A stretch of 64,000 nt of DNA from Adiantum capillus-veneris (taxonomy: Eukaryota; Streptophyta; Polypodiopsida; Polypodiales; Pteridaceae): positions 68,189,895 to 68,253,894 of the forward strand of contig CM043944.1 in the NCBI GenBank assembly GCA_014529385.2, read 5' to 3'. The notes under the pieces were generated by a model, which was not told the origin of the DNA, did no database searches, and worked only from the letters and a program-made list of their open reading frames with translations. This document shows positions 23,887-34,898 of the stretch, piece by piece. Made by a program: the position numbers and the translations under genes. Positions within the stretch are counted from its first letter, which is position 1. Every line of letters starts with the position of its first letter.

Positions 23887-25754
23887 TCACTTTCTTATGC
23901 TGCCTAAAGGAGGCCCAACCTTGTTTTGGCATTTTTCTTTATACGAGTTGGACCCGCCTTTGGCGGGTCTTGCCAACTCTCCACCATGGCCGCAATCCAT
24001 GAGAGGAACTCTCATGCCCATGTGTTCTAAGGCCTTTTTCATGTCTATCCACAGCTCAGGTTTGACTCTAAGAACATCAGACACTGGTAGTATCACTTTC
24101 ATTGGCATGGACATTACCGCCGGCAAATTCATTGTATCTAAGATTGGCGACATGGACTTGAACTGTGTGGGAAATTTCTTAACATCAAATTTTGCATCAA
24201 AATATCCCATGAAAGATGGCAATATTTTCAAGGACTCTGCCTTACTTTCCACAGACTTCTCTGAGCCCCAGTCTCCATATCTAGACTTCACATCCACGTG
24301 CGCTTGTGTTTTGTCTAGATCCAACTCCTTGATTGGTGCTTTACCCTCTGGAATCTCCTTGAGCTTTTCTCTTCTAATTTCCTTCCACAAGTTTTTCTCG
24401 GTCTCTTCATTTGATACACTATTTGGCACTATGACAGGATCTTCGTTATCAACTATCTTCGGAATCTCTACGTGAACCTCTTCCGATGGTACCACATGAA
24501 TCTCACCAAGTGACATTTCACATACCTCATCTTGAGAGATCTTTGGAGCAGACTCCTGAGTCATAGTTGATTTCTTTCCTGCCTTTCTTCTCGTTCGTTT
24601 ATTTTGTGAACCCTTCCTTGATTTCGGTTCTTTAATGACCATCTTCTCTAGTTTACTAGGTATAAGTGGTCTCTCTTCCGTGTTTTGAGGGGTTTAAGTA
24701 GGAATTTGTACCTGCCTTTCAAGCAAAGATTGAGTGACCTCAATCATCTTCTAAAAGATTTCTTTTCAATCTCCGGTTCTGGGTAAGCTCGAAGCCTCTC
24801 CTCTAAGGTCTCATTCAGTTTTAGTCTAGCCTCGATCATATGCATCAAGCAGTGCTTTAAGAGACTCAAACTGTACCTCTGCTAAGACCAATCCACCCTT
24901 GGGTATCTCGCTGACTCCCTTTCTGCGACTCTTGAGTTTCACTCTTCCGCTCATCTTGAGATTGTCTTTGTTCTTAAGCTCTCTTTCGTCTTTTGTTCTT
25001 TGAATGACGTTTGCGTCTAGCTCTCCAATAGCTTGTTTGAGCGCTATCTTCCGACTGGTCTTCAGCCTCCTTCTACACTTCAGCCTCTCTTTGAGCTTGA
25101 GCCCTGGTTACTATTTGAACTGGTGTTATGTGGTCGCTATTCGTGCCACTCCTCTATGACGTCTTGGCTGCTTCTGGGTTCGATGGGCAGTCTAAGATTA
25201 GATGTTTTATCCCGCAGTCAACACAAACCTCACTAATGCTCGGATTAATCCAGAGTTGTTTCGTCTTGGTTATGCAAACTTTGAGCAATCTCTAATCAGA
25301 TGATCTCCCCCACACCTATAGCAAGGACCTAATGGTGAAGCTGGTGCCCTTTCTGGTTGCATAGAAGGTCTAGGTGGTTGACCTCCCACAATGAACATTA
25401 ATGTATTTAAGTCCATACTATATTGGTCGTCTTTGAAGCTCAGTGGTGGAGTCCTTCAGACTTTCGCATTCTCATCCACAAAAGATGTCGTGGGTTCTTC
25501 TGCATAAGTAGTGACTCGCACTAAATCTCTCTCATCACTCTCATTCTCCTCTGGGATGATAAAATGCATTGGAGCTATCAAGCACAGGTGCTGCCAATTT
25601 TGCTTCCATACCTAGTTTGGTCACTTGTCCTAACAGGGCTTGTTCTCGCATGTGCCTAATTTTATTGAAGCATTCTTCTGTAGTGTGGTTATCCCATCGT
25701 CTATTAAAATCACACCACAACTATGCCTTGATCTCTTGTCTGACTCCCATTGGG

Positions 25755-25760
<6 letters not shown>
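23887..25760 (-). pseudogene. Retroelement gag remnant with CCHC zinc knuckle
   Basis: On the minus strand, starting near 25,720, a frame carries HTTEECFNKIRHMREQ, then a CCHC knuckle CYRCGGDHLIRDC at about 25,326-25,286, then further on an ORF from 24642 to 23887 (251 codons, Lys/Glu-rich, ending in a segment with GHGGELARPAKGG). The His-x-Thr-Glu-x-Cys plus CCHC pattern is typical of Ty3/gypsy gag of plants. The frames are broken between 25,250 and 24,650, and no LTR is seen, so it is a fragment. The CACTA element lies immediately upstream on this strand. Confidence 0.6.

Positions 25761-25820
<60 letters not shown>
25756..25820. repeat. (AT)n-(GA)n compound microsatellite
   Basis: About 34 bases of AT dinucleotide followed by about 34 bases of GA dinucleotide. 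Confidence 0.95.
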
Positions 25821-25826
<6 letters not shown>

Positions 25827-25905
25827 AGATGGGTGTCACACTAAGCGGACACAAAATGTCGAAGCTGAGGTGGCATGATTTAATAGGCTCAACAAAAAGT
25901 TTTTC

Positions 25906-26010
25906 CACTACAAGAAGCTATTCATATTAGCGACGCTCACACAGCGACGCTCAAAAAAAATATATCCGGCGTCGCTATGAGCATCGCAAATTTACAAAGA
26001 AATTTGCGAC
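25906..26010. repeat. Left terminal inverted repeat and subterminal repeats of the CACTA element
   Basis: After the CACTA terminus there are four copies of the motif gcgacgctca or its complement (agcgacgctcacacagcgacgctc, ggcgtcgctatgagcatcgc, gcgacgctcatagcgacgcc). In En/Spm such subterminal motifs bind the TNPA-like protein. Confidence 0.8.
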
Positions 26011-26109
26011 GCTCATAGCGACGCCGGCTGGGATAAAAAAATAATCGAGCGCGCCCAAAAACTCAGATCTGAGATCTGAGTTTTTCGGCGTCCTCAAGCA
26101 AGGAGCAGG

Positions 26110-26233
26110 TAACGCTCGCCCTCTCTCTCTCTTTCTCTCTTTCTTCTCCACACACACACACACACGAGGAGAGGAAGGAGAGCCAGATATGCTCCTTCCC
26201 TCTCCTCATTCCCATGTTCCTTTCCCCTCTTTT

Positions 26234-26282
<49 letters not shown>

Positions 26283-26307
26283 TACACACACACACACACA
26301 TAGTGTT

Positions 26308-26347
<40 letters not shown>

Positions 26348-26580
26348 AACATAAACAAAAACGCGCACACACACATACATAAACAAAGAATGCACACACA
26401 CATTGAGAGAGAAAAAGAGAGAGAGAGCATGCATAAACAAAAAACGCACGCATTGAGAGAGGAAAAGAGAGAGAGAACATGCATAAACAAAAAACGCACA
26501 CATTGAGAGAGGAAAAGAGAGAGAAAACATGCATACGATCCAAAAAAACGCACACACATTGAGAGAGAAAGAGAGAGAAA
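26110..26580. repeat. GA/CA/CT microsatellite block inside the CACTA element
   Basis: Alternating (CT)n, (CA)n and (GA)n runs with a diverged minisatellite of about 50 bp (gagagagaacatgcataaacaaaaaacgcac). ORFs here on either strand are artefacts of the dinucleotide runs. Confidence 0.9.
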
Positions 26581-26976
26581 CTAATTTAACGTCGTAGGAA
26601 ACTAATTAAAATTAAAAGACCTAAAGATCTAGCCGACGAGGAGTTGAACACAAGACCTATTATTCAAGAGGGAAATGGCATAATCAATCTATCATACTTG
26701 GCATGGGTGATAGAAAGCTTATACCATTTATCTCTTTTTATTGGCACACACATCCACACACGCGCACACACACAAGAAGAAGAGAGTTATAACGTCGTAG
26801 GAAACTATCTTAAAAGACGTTAAAGATTATGTTAGATGTAGACTTACGTTAAATTAGATTTAGGTTTATTTAAGTTAAATTAAATTAGATTTATGTTTCT
26901 TTTTAACTAGATTTACGTTTATTTACGCTAGATTTAGATTTACGTTATATTAGATTAGATTTAGGTCTCCATAGAC

Positions 26977-27330
26977 TGCGATGCCTGCATGAAGCGGGTG
27001 AAGAAAGCCCTCAATGGAATATAGGGTATTGCTGCCTTCACTCATGGTGGGCTCCGTCGATCCAAAAGTACTGGTGAAATGTCTTCAGAAGATAGGGAAG
27101 AAGGTGGATCTTCAGGGCGGCAAGAGTCACTACATCCCCGACACAATGACCATCTAGACAACCTCTAGTCATTCAACAGCAACTTCAAAGTTAGTAACAA
27201 GAGCAAGAACGGTCTAAAGGGCCAATTGCTGTCGTCAGATGTGGATGGAGATGAGGCAGCGTCACCGCCGGAAGTTAACTCTCACATCTTTAGTGATGAG
27301 AATGCCAACTCTTGCCGAGTTACGTGAAAA
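26977..27330 (+). pseudogene. Captured fragment of a heavy-metal-associated (HIPP-like) protein gene
   Basis: Reading from 26977 gives CDACMKRVKKALNGI, the HMA metal-binding loop with C-x-x-C followed by an amphipathic helix. After a stop and frame change, the next stretch (about 27,048-27,140) reads VDPKVLVKCLQKIGKKVDLQ, the second half of the same HMA domain. A further frame to about 27,330 is acidic and Ser-rich like the linker of these proteins. HMA isoprenylated plant proteins bind Cu/Zn/Cd. The fragment is bounded by AT-rich CACTA DNA with no start, so I infer gene capture by the transposon. Confidence 0.65.
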
Positions 27331-27458
27331 ATTATGTGTTAAATCAGTTTTAAGGTTCTTATAATCCCTGTTAGTTTAGTTCTTTGTTTTTAATATAACA
27401 TAATTTACGTTAGATTTAGATTTATGTTATATTAGATTAGACTTAGGTTTATTTACGT

Positions 27459-27462
<4 letters not shown>

Positions 27463-27502
<40 letters not shown>
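27463..27502. repeat. (AC)n microsatellite
   Basis: About 40 bases of uninterrupted AC dinucleotide, followed by a near copy of the sequence that follows the CA block at 26,750-26,860 (aagaagagagtt..aacgtcgtaggaaacta), so the segment was duplicated locally. Confidence 0.9.
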
Positions 27503-27932
27503 GAAGAAGAGAGTTTTAACGTCGTAGGAAACTATCCCAAAAGACGTAAAAGATTAGGTTAGATGTAGACTTACGTTAAATTAGATTTAGGTTTATTTCT
27601 AGTTAGATTTACATTTATTTAGATTTACGCTTATTTACGTTAGATCGAGTCCACGCAAGAATTACTTACGGTTTAGGGTTTAGAGTTAGACGAACAGTGA
27701 AAAGATCTATTGTGAAAAGATGTTAAGATGCTGTGAAGTGCTACAGCTAGAGAAGAGGCAAAGGGGTTTTGTCCACTACATGCAGTATCATGTAGACGTG
27801 GGTGTGTAGATTTCTTGTACCCACAAATATAGGTATTGACCAATAAAGACGAGATTATAACCCGGTGGTTCTGATCTCCGTGCACCTCTAGACCGAGGTG
27901 TGCGGGGATTGGACATGACTAGAGAATGTGAG

Positions 27933-27934
27933 GT

Positions 27935-27988
<54 letters not shown>
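27933..27988. repeat. (GA)n microsatellite in the 5' region of the CACTA transposase gene
   Basis: About 55 bases of GA dinucleotide lie 60 bases before the first ATG of the TNP2-type gene. Confidence 0.9.
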
Positions 27989-27990
<2 letters not shown>

Positions 27991-28050
27991 CGAAGAATGC
28001 CAATAGAATATTAAATTTGTTGTCCAGGTTATAAGATTTTTATCCTCATT

Positions 28051-30955
28051 ATGAGTAGTGACGAGGATGTGGGACCGTCCAACCGAAACACCTATCTCTC
28101 AACGAGGATCTTATGTCCTTGTAATCAATGCAAGCATGCTGTGCGACGGACAAGACGTGTTTCTTTGCAGCACGTTCGCGAATTTGGCGAGTTCGATCCA
28201 TCTATTATAGATCGAGTTGTTTCCAATTATAACTCGTCGGACTCTGACGCTGGCCAACAAGCAGCAATCTTGCAACCCAATAGACGTGCTCGCAGGCGCT
28301 TTGGTCAAGCAGCATATGTGAGGCCACAAGATGTAGCCTCTGACAGCTCGGGGGATGATCATGCAGAGCACATTCCCAACGAGGCAATGTTTGAGCCCGA
28401 GATTGATGAAATGATCGAGACGATCATGGATTCAGAAAGGCTTATCTATGATGATATGAAAAGTGAAGCCGATACGCCATTGTATAATGGAGCACGTATG
28501 TCTAGATTGAAAGTACTCCTGGTTCTTCTCAACATGCAGGCAAAGTTTGGATGGAGTGACACTAGCATCACAACGCTTTTCAGGTGATCTATTACAATTA
28601 GTTTACTTTAATAAAACTCTAAATGTATAATGATCTGATAGATTTTTACACGACTGTATCGTATTTTTATGTTGTGTAGATTACTGAAAGAGCACATACT
28701 ACCAGCTGACAATGTGATGCCAGATTCCCGAGATGAAGCAAAAAAGATTTTGTGAAACTTGGGGATGGATTACAATTCTATCCACGCTTGTCCTAATGAC
28801 TGCATTCTTTTCAGAGGGGAATACATAGACATGGAGAAGTGTCTGAAATGTGATTCCGAAAGATATCGAGTAGATCTCCACGGGACAAAAGTTCCACAAA
28901 AGGTTTGCGACATTTTCCTCTGCTTCCTCGCATCAAGCATTTCTTCGAATGTAAGTCCATGGCCGCCCTAGCATCATGGCAGATTGCGCAGCCTGGAAAC
29001 ATATAGATGGAACATGGTCGGATTTTTCCAGGGAAGCTCGAAATTTGCGCTTAGGCCTGGCTATGAATGGCGTAAATCCATTTGGTCAAAGATCAACATC
29101 TTACAGTGTATGGCCCGTTGTCATCGTCAACTACAACATTCCCCCGTGGTTGACTACGAAGAAGGGGCACCTATGGCTAAGCTTGATTGTGCCAGGGCGA
29201 TATAAAGTGGGGAATATGGATGTGTATCTTCGTCCACTATTGGAAGAGCTACAACAATTGTGGATTGGCATAGAGGTGGTGGATATGAGCCGACACACAG
29301 GACGACGGAATGCTTTGATCAGAGGCATTCTAATGTGGACCATGCATGACTATCCCGGGCTAACAGAATGCTCAGGTGATCTATTGATACTCCTCATTCA
29401 GACACTGTAAATCTTGTTTTTTCCCATAGTTGATCTATTATCATGTGTATACATGCAGGGCTTCTAACAAGCGGATACAGAGCATGTGTCACATGTGGAC
29501 CTAGACTGAATGCACGTAGGGCACCCTCACTGAAGAAGCAAATCTACGAAGGTCATCAAGCGTATCTTCCAGAGAATCATGTGTTACGCGACGGCTTTTT
29601 GGGAAGAGAGCCACCAAGGATGTCTACACAAGCATGGTTAGAGCAGAAGGAGATGTGCGATGACGGATTGCCTCCAGGGATGAAGAGACTATCTCTATGG
29701 TACGAGTTACCATACTGGCCCCGACTCATGATCAATCGCATGCTCGATTCAATGCACATATTCAAGAATGTGGGTAATCTACTATGGGACCATCTGACCG
29801 GCAAGAAAGATACTTTGGGATCCAGAGTTGACCTTAGAAATGTGGATCGTATGGAGCAATATTGGCCGCAAACAGCATCTGATGGATCGATAAAACTCCC
29901 TAAAGCACCATGGATTTTCACAGGAGCCCAAGAACGCAAAGTAAAAGAGACCATTCGATCTTTGCGGACCCCCACTGGCGTAATGCACTCGCTCCGAACG
30001 TGTTTTACTAAAGAAGGAAATCTTACCGGTTTGAAGTCACATGATTGGCATAAAATGTGTCAGGTACGTTCATAGTGGACTTTAATATCATTGCATAAAA
30101 TGTGGACTTTAATATCATTGCTGCACATACTTTACAGTTTATTTTACCGGTTGCCATTGAGGGATGTTTGTCTGTCGACATCCGTAACACAATCTACAAA
30201 CTTGCAAAGCTGGTGCAATGGATCTCACAAAAGGAGATCAACGTAGACTCCATACCATTCGCCAAACTAAATGCTGCGGAGCTTGTGTGCATGTTTGAGA
30301 AACATTTTCCTACTACCATGCTAACCATTCAGGTGCATCTTCTTGTTCACATAGTTGATGAGGTGGAAATAGCTGGCACAGTTCATTCCAGATGGATGTT
30401 CTTCTTAGAACGTTTCATGAAAACCTTTCGATGTGCAATGGTTCAAGATAATCATGGAGGGTCGCAACGCTACTGTGTGTAGAGGAGAGTCTGGTTTTCT
30501 TGAGGTGGATTCTACTAAGAAATGGATTGACCTAAGAGACACTTTCGTACTACCCGAGCATTGTGAACAAGTATGTAAATAGTTAACATCCCCCTTTTAC
30601 AAGTTATGTGCTTGAAAGCTCTCATGTAAGTTATGTGGCTCTGGCAGGTAATATTTCATCCTACAAAGTCTACATCAAACTGGTGGTATGTCATAGAGGT
30701 AGCCCCTCGTAGTGCAAGGACGTATGAAGGCTACCATGTGCCAATCACAACGGCATCAATGGAGGAGATCAGAGAAGATGCTCAATCAGAAGCCGCTGCG
30801 GTGGTGCCAGACGAGCATCAAGATGCTACTACTCTATATGGGGTGCATGCAGAGGAGCTACAAAATGAAACAGAGGATATGTGTTTAAACGGAGAGCTCT
30901 ATATAGATATAGGAAGTTATGCTGAGTTATGCGAGGATGAGAGAGAGATCTCTTA
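28051..30955 (+). pseudogene. TNP2-type CACTA transposase, spliced, with stops and frameshifts
   Basis: The ATG at 28051 opens exon 1 (to about 28,585) with the transposase-associated zinc motif CPCNQCKHAV, followed by acidic DNA-binding linker and KVLLVLLNMQAKFGWS. Further exons carry CPNDCILFRGEYIDMEKCLKC, then the Transposase_21 core with NLRLGLAMNGVNPFG, NYNIPPWL and VYLRPLLEELQQLW (28,976-29,375), GYRACVTCG, LPYWPRLMINRMLDSMH, LWDHLTGKKDT, and a DUF4218-type segment (FILPVAIEGCLSVDIR, LVHIVDEVEIAGTVHSRWM). Intron junctions are seen at about 29,375/29,459 and 30,063/30,137. Breaks: TGA near 28,753, two frameshifts between 28,890 and 28,990, and a stop near 30,480. The protein cuts the CACTA ends. 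Confidence 0.85.
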
Positions 30956-31229
30956 AAGCCACAAATATTGTATTTGAACAATTTTGCTCCGTGTTGTAAA
31001 AGCTCTGGCTCTCTAAGTACCTTCCATGGTGTATAACGCTCTTTTCTACTCGCGCTCACATCTTTTGATTGAAAATTCTGAGTTTTTGACTTGCCTCTTC
31101 TATCACTCAATTCATTGCGTCATTGTATTTATATGCGTCATTACGTCATTGTATTTAATGGTCTTTGCGTCATTGTCTACTCTATTCATTCAATATTAAG
31201 TTTAAATATTCGTGTGTTTAATGTAGGTA

Positions 31230-32561
31230 TGGATGATGAGGAGTTTCTTTCTTCTTTGTCACCGCAGCAGAGACAGTGGTACGTGGAGCGTCATCGCTCT
31301 GGCGCATCATCGCGCGTTCCTACTCTATCCGCATCTCCCTCTCTTTCGGAGCATTCGGCGCGCTCCGAAGCTTCGGCGTCGACAAGACGAGCTTCACACT
31401 CGTTTAGACACCGGCGCTCTAGTGGTGGCGGTGACGGTTGTTGTGGGGATTCCGCCACCGATGCCTCCACACCGCCTCGTGTTCGACGAGGCTCTTTACC
31501 CTCCCCTTCTTTGCCCGCCCCCACACCAGCCACATCATCGCCATCTACGCCAGATTTTGCACGGCTGACTGTTCCTAGAAGCTACACACCTCTACCTACT
31601 CCGCCAGGAGCCACCCCACTCGACAATCCTCGCTTCGGGGCCTAGACACCGGTGGAGACACCTGACGTCCGTACCCCATCGACACGCCTCTAGAGACCCC
31701 TGTCGGGACACCCAGGTTCACGCATCACCGGCCAGAGGGCTTGTCTTACTCCGTCGACTTCAGCGGCGGCATCATCATGGATGATGACGGCAAGAAGGTG
31801 ATCTCGCGCATGCGTGGTCTTTGCTCTCAGCTGTTTAGACACTACATGCTAAACAAATGGAGTGAAGTACCAAGTGATTTAAAAAACAGAGTCATCAGCA
31901 TACTTCATGATGAGTTTCCCGTTCCAACACGGGATCAACGCTTCAATGAAGACCTGATGAAGATTCGAATGCGCGAATACTGCAAACACAAGCATTCTGA
32001 AGTGCAAAAAGCAATCAAGAATGGGTGGAACAGGCCAGATTGGCTGGCCAAGAAGATTGGAAGAATGCGAAGAAAGCAACGCGCGAGAATCCCGACAAGT
32101 GGAAGCAACAAAAGGATGCAGCCAGAGCGCGAGTAGAGGTAGGGAGCTCGCACCACTTGGGGAGCGGTGGATGGGCATCATTTGAGGCCAATTTTGTAAG
32201 TGTTTTCGCATTGCTCTTTATGTTCGATAGTTTAGGGTTTATGAGTTTTTTAATTCTAACATAATGAAATCTTTGTATGTTTTGACAGTGGTTGATGACA
32301 GGACGTGATCCCACACCGTACGAGCGCGAGTACGCAAGCAAGAAGGGCTTAAACGCCCTGATGGACATTCTCAGTTCTCACGGTGGCATGGTTAGTATTA
32401 GGGTTTACTCTTTTCTATTTTTTGTATTGTTTTATAAATGTCGTTATATGTTTATACTTACTGAAAGCTGTCTTATTGTCTTTTTTTGCAGAATCCGACA
32501 GATACGCCGCTTAGACGCGATGAGACGTCTAACTAGACGACGTCAGTTTAGCCGTAGCTAG
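31230..32561 (+). pseudogene. Transposase_24-type (TNPA-like) CACTA second gene, frameshifted
   Basis: The ATG at 31230 starts MDDEEFLSSLSPQQRQWYVERH, followed by a Ser/Pro-rich disordered stretch. After a break, 31,741-32,136 encodes VISRMRGLCSQLFRHYMLNKWSEVP and a conserved basic region, which changes frame near 32,040 into DWKNAKKATRENPDKWKQQ..GSSHHLGSGGWASFEANF, the Transposase_24 signature. An intron (32,198 to about 32,288) precedes WLMTGRDPTPYEREYASKKGL, and a second intron ends near 32,490. Its product likely binds the subterminal repeats. At least two frameshifts make it non-functional. Confidence 0.75.
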
Positions 32562-32895
32562 ATAGCATTAGTTTAAGGTTTCTCATAGCTTATGTATCAT
32601 GAGATGGATTTTATACGTCTTTTTGAACCATGTATATTATTGCATTTGTCACCGCAGTTCCTTTTGCCAATCAATTCTTTATGCCTATGATGTTGTACAA
32701 CTGTCATTATTACATTTTTCAATCAATTCATTTTGCCTATGATGTGTACAATTGTCAATTTTGCAAACAATGCGTCTTGTGGGTGACTATTTTGGGTCTA
32801 TTATCTACCCTTGCACTTTTTTTAAAAGGTGAATCAAGTACAATATGGTTGATGGGTGGCAGGGCATTGAACCCTGCCACCAAAAAAAAATTCTC

Positions 32896-33134
32896 TCGGG
32901 CGTCGCTATAACCGTCGCTATTTATGGCTCTGTAGCCTCGCTATGAGCGTCGCTATAGTCTTCTGTGTAAACGTCGCTATAACCGTCGCTATGAGCGTCG
33001 CTATATAGCGACGCTTATAGTGACACATATAGCGACCCTCTCGTAGCGACGGTTTTAGCGACGCCGGGGGTTATAAAAACCCAGTGTATTTCCGTCGCTA
33101 ACAGTGTCACAAGAGCACACAACCTCTTGTAGTG
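32896..33134. repeat. Right subterminal repeats and terminus of the CACTA element
   Basis: About a dozen copies of gcgtcgctata or its inverse tatagcgacgct lie in 180 bases, in both orientations, before the terminal cctcttgtagtg. Confidence 0.85.
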
Positions 33135-33420
33135 TTCTTGGCCGAAGGACCTTGTCTGATGGCCGACCTTGCTTGCCTGACCATCTTTTCACTCTCTAGG
33201 CCATCTTCAAAAAGTAGGACAAGAGCATCAACGACTGGCTTTGAACTCGGACGCTCAGTGAGAGACCCGAACACTGTACCACTTGGGTAGACACCACTTG
33301 GTGATGGTAGTCATCAAATGGCCTAGTGTGATAGGCCACCCAACAAAAGTAGGGTGGCTGGGTGTCCCAGTGTGACATGGGTCTAAGTGACACTATCATT
33401 CCTAAGGGTGACGAACCTCA

Positions 33421-33955
33421 TGACTAATTGACACCACTTCTGTCAGGTGGGATCTACGGTCCCTATTAATTGGGGGCAGCGGGATCGATTTTGCATCGTC
33501 CGATGGCAGTTAATCTCCAAGTGATCACAATTAAAGTGAACACCAAGTAAATTTGATGTGAACATCAAGTGACCGCCAAGTTATCCCCATGTGAATCCCA
33601 ATCGACATGTGATCACCTTGTGACCCCACCCATTACCAAGTGATTACAGTGTGACCCCGACTATCCCAAAGTGATTGCAGTGTGACCCCGTCCATCCCAA
33701 AGTGATCTCCAAGTGACCACCATGTGATCTCCACCCCGTCATTTTTGCTATATGATTCTATGTACACACCTCCATTTCAAGTGGCGCGTGATAGCTTAAT
33801 GAGAGAGTTGTGGCCTCCGGTTGTGTAGGTGGTGGGTTCGAGTCGCAGGGGCTCAACTAACCGGAATCCTTTTATTCTTGAGAATAAATGGACGGTCCAC
33901 ATCGTTCGAAGATGCTGGACCGTAGATCCCACCTGACAAAGTGGTTTCAAATAGT
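33421..33955. repeat. Foldback-like inverted repeat with SINE-like insert
   Basis: About 40 bases at 33,421-33,462 (with cttctgtcaggtgggatc and tacggtcc) recur inverted at 33,913-33,955 (ggaccgtagatcccacctgac). Between them lie degenerate ccaagtgatcac-type repeats and a tRNA-like stretch. The arms could be ends of a non-autonomous DNA element; no clear target duplication was found. Confidence 0.55.
33781..33875 (+). mobile_element. tRNA-like SINE head
   Basis: A possible pol III A box (tagcttaatgag, 33,792-33,803) and B box (ggttcgagtcg, 33,835-33,845) lie at tRNA-like spacing. No cloverleaf or A-tail is clear, so a SINE remnant is more likely than a functional tRNA. Confidence 0.4.
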
Positions 33956-34183
33956 CCCGTGGGGCGACGACGACCCTAGATCAATGGTGGATCTGGATAA
34001 TCAACTTTTTTGAGAATAGAAAAAAAATCGGAGTGTAGGATTTTCAAGGTTTGTTTTTTCTATCTTGGACTCATTCAATGCACATTATCTCAAGGATCCT
34101 AAATATCTATTCTTATTTGAATTTCACTTAAAAATCCCTTCCCCTAAAGACAACCTAGCTTATTAGTTAATTCACTGGTGAAC

Positions 34184-34188
<5 letters not shown>

Positions 34189-34270
<82 letters not shown>
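34189..34270. repeat. (GA)n microsatellite
   Basis: About 82 bases of uninterrupted GA dinucleotide, 110 bases upstream of the next ORF's ATG. Confidence 0.95.
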
Positions 34271-34276
<6 letters not shown>

Positions 34277-34379
34277 CCGCAACACAGAGGGAAATGAAGG
34301 AGAAGAGAATGGATGCGTTAACAGAGGGTGTGTAGGAGCGAAGGAGGGGAAGAGGGCATTGTGGGCGAACTTGAGGGAG

Positions 34380-34898
34380 ATGGGGAGGGTGAAGGTTGTC
34401 GCACAGAGGCTGCTGGACTTGTCGCTTGTGGGCACGGCAGTGGGCTGTGGCTATGTGGGCTACCAGGGCAACGCCAAAGAGGATGCAACTGCCAAGCAGA
34501 AGCGCTTGTCTGCACAGCAGGAGCGCTTGCGCCTAGAGAGATCCCTCGCCCGCGACCGTGTTGAGAAGAACGTCCTTGAGATAGCCAGACAGTTTGACAT
34601 CAACACAGATGACCTACTCCAGAAATGCAATCTATTCCTCACGGTCAGAGAAGAAACACAGGCCCTTTCTGTCAAGGTCCTAGAGGAAGTAAACCTTGAA
34701 GTCAAAAAGTTTGAGAAGCTTGAAAAGACTAGAGAAGAGCGTGCAAAAACGGACCCTGGACGTAGAGGAAGAAGCTAGCTGCAGCCAAAAGCGGAGGCAC
34801 TGGATGCTCCCGTTCTTACACATCTCAATGACCCAGTTCTGAAAAAGGACGACTATGTGAAAAAGCTGAGATCGCAATACAATGCCTTAGCGAACTAA
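34380..34898 (+). pseudogene. Unrecognised coiled-coil protein with one in-frame stop
   Basis: The ATG at 34380 opens a 173-codon frame to TAA 34896-34898 that is interrupted once by TAG at 34776. I do not recognise the family. Near the N terminus is a short hydrophobic stretch (LLDLSLVGTAVGCGYVGY), possibly a membrane anchor or transit-like segment. Residues 35-75 and 100-130 are heptad-like and highly charged (KQKRLSAQQERLRLERSLAR; VLEEVNLEVKKFEKLEKTRE), predicting coiled coils. After the stop the frame continues with ALDAPVLTHLNDPVLKKDD, so the whole frame was probably once one protein. No introns are visible. It could be a retrocopy of a host gene. Confidence 0.4.

Larger units (their letters stand above)
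25906..33134 (+). mobile_element. CACTA (En/Spm) DNA transposon, 7.2 kb
   Basis: The left end is CACTACAAGAAGC and the right end reads ..CCTCTTGTAGTG, so the terminal inverted repeats match for about 12 bases. The 3-bp target duplication TTC flanks both ends (25,903-25,905 and 33,135-33,137). Inside lie a TNP2-type gene, a Transposase_24-type gene, clustered subterminal repeats of the gcgacgct/agcgtcgc type at both ends, and a captured host-gene fragment. Both genes are broken, so the copy is non-autonomous now. Confidence 0.95.

Noticed and set aside
23852-24475. Plus-strand ORF of 207 codons
   Set aside because: Shadow of the minus-strand gag-related ORF, which has the better composition and a linked zinc knuckle upstream.
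26063-26559. Long minus-strand ORFs (150-165 codons)
   Set aside because: Cys/Val and Ser/Leu repeats from CA, GA and CT dinucleotide runs.
33792-33845. Functional tRNA gene
   Set aside because: A and B box-like motifs are present but no acceptor stem or anticodon arm could be folded; a SINE head is more likely.
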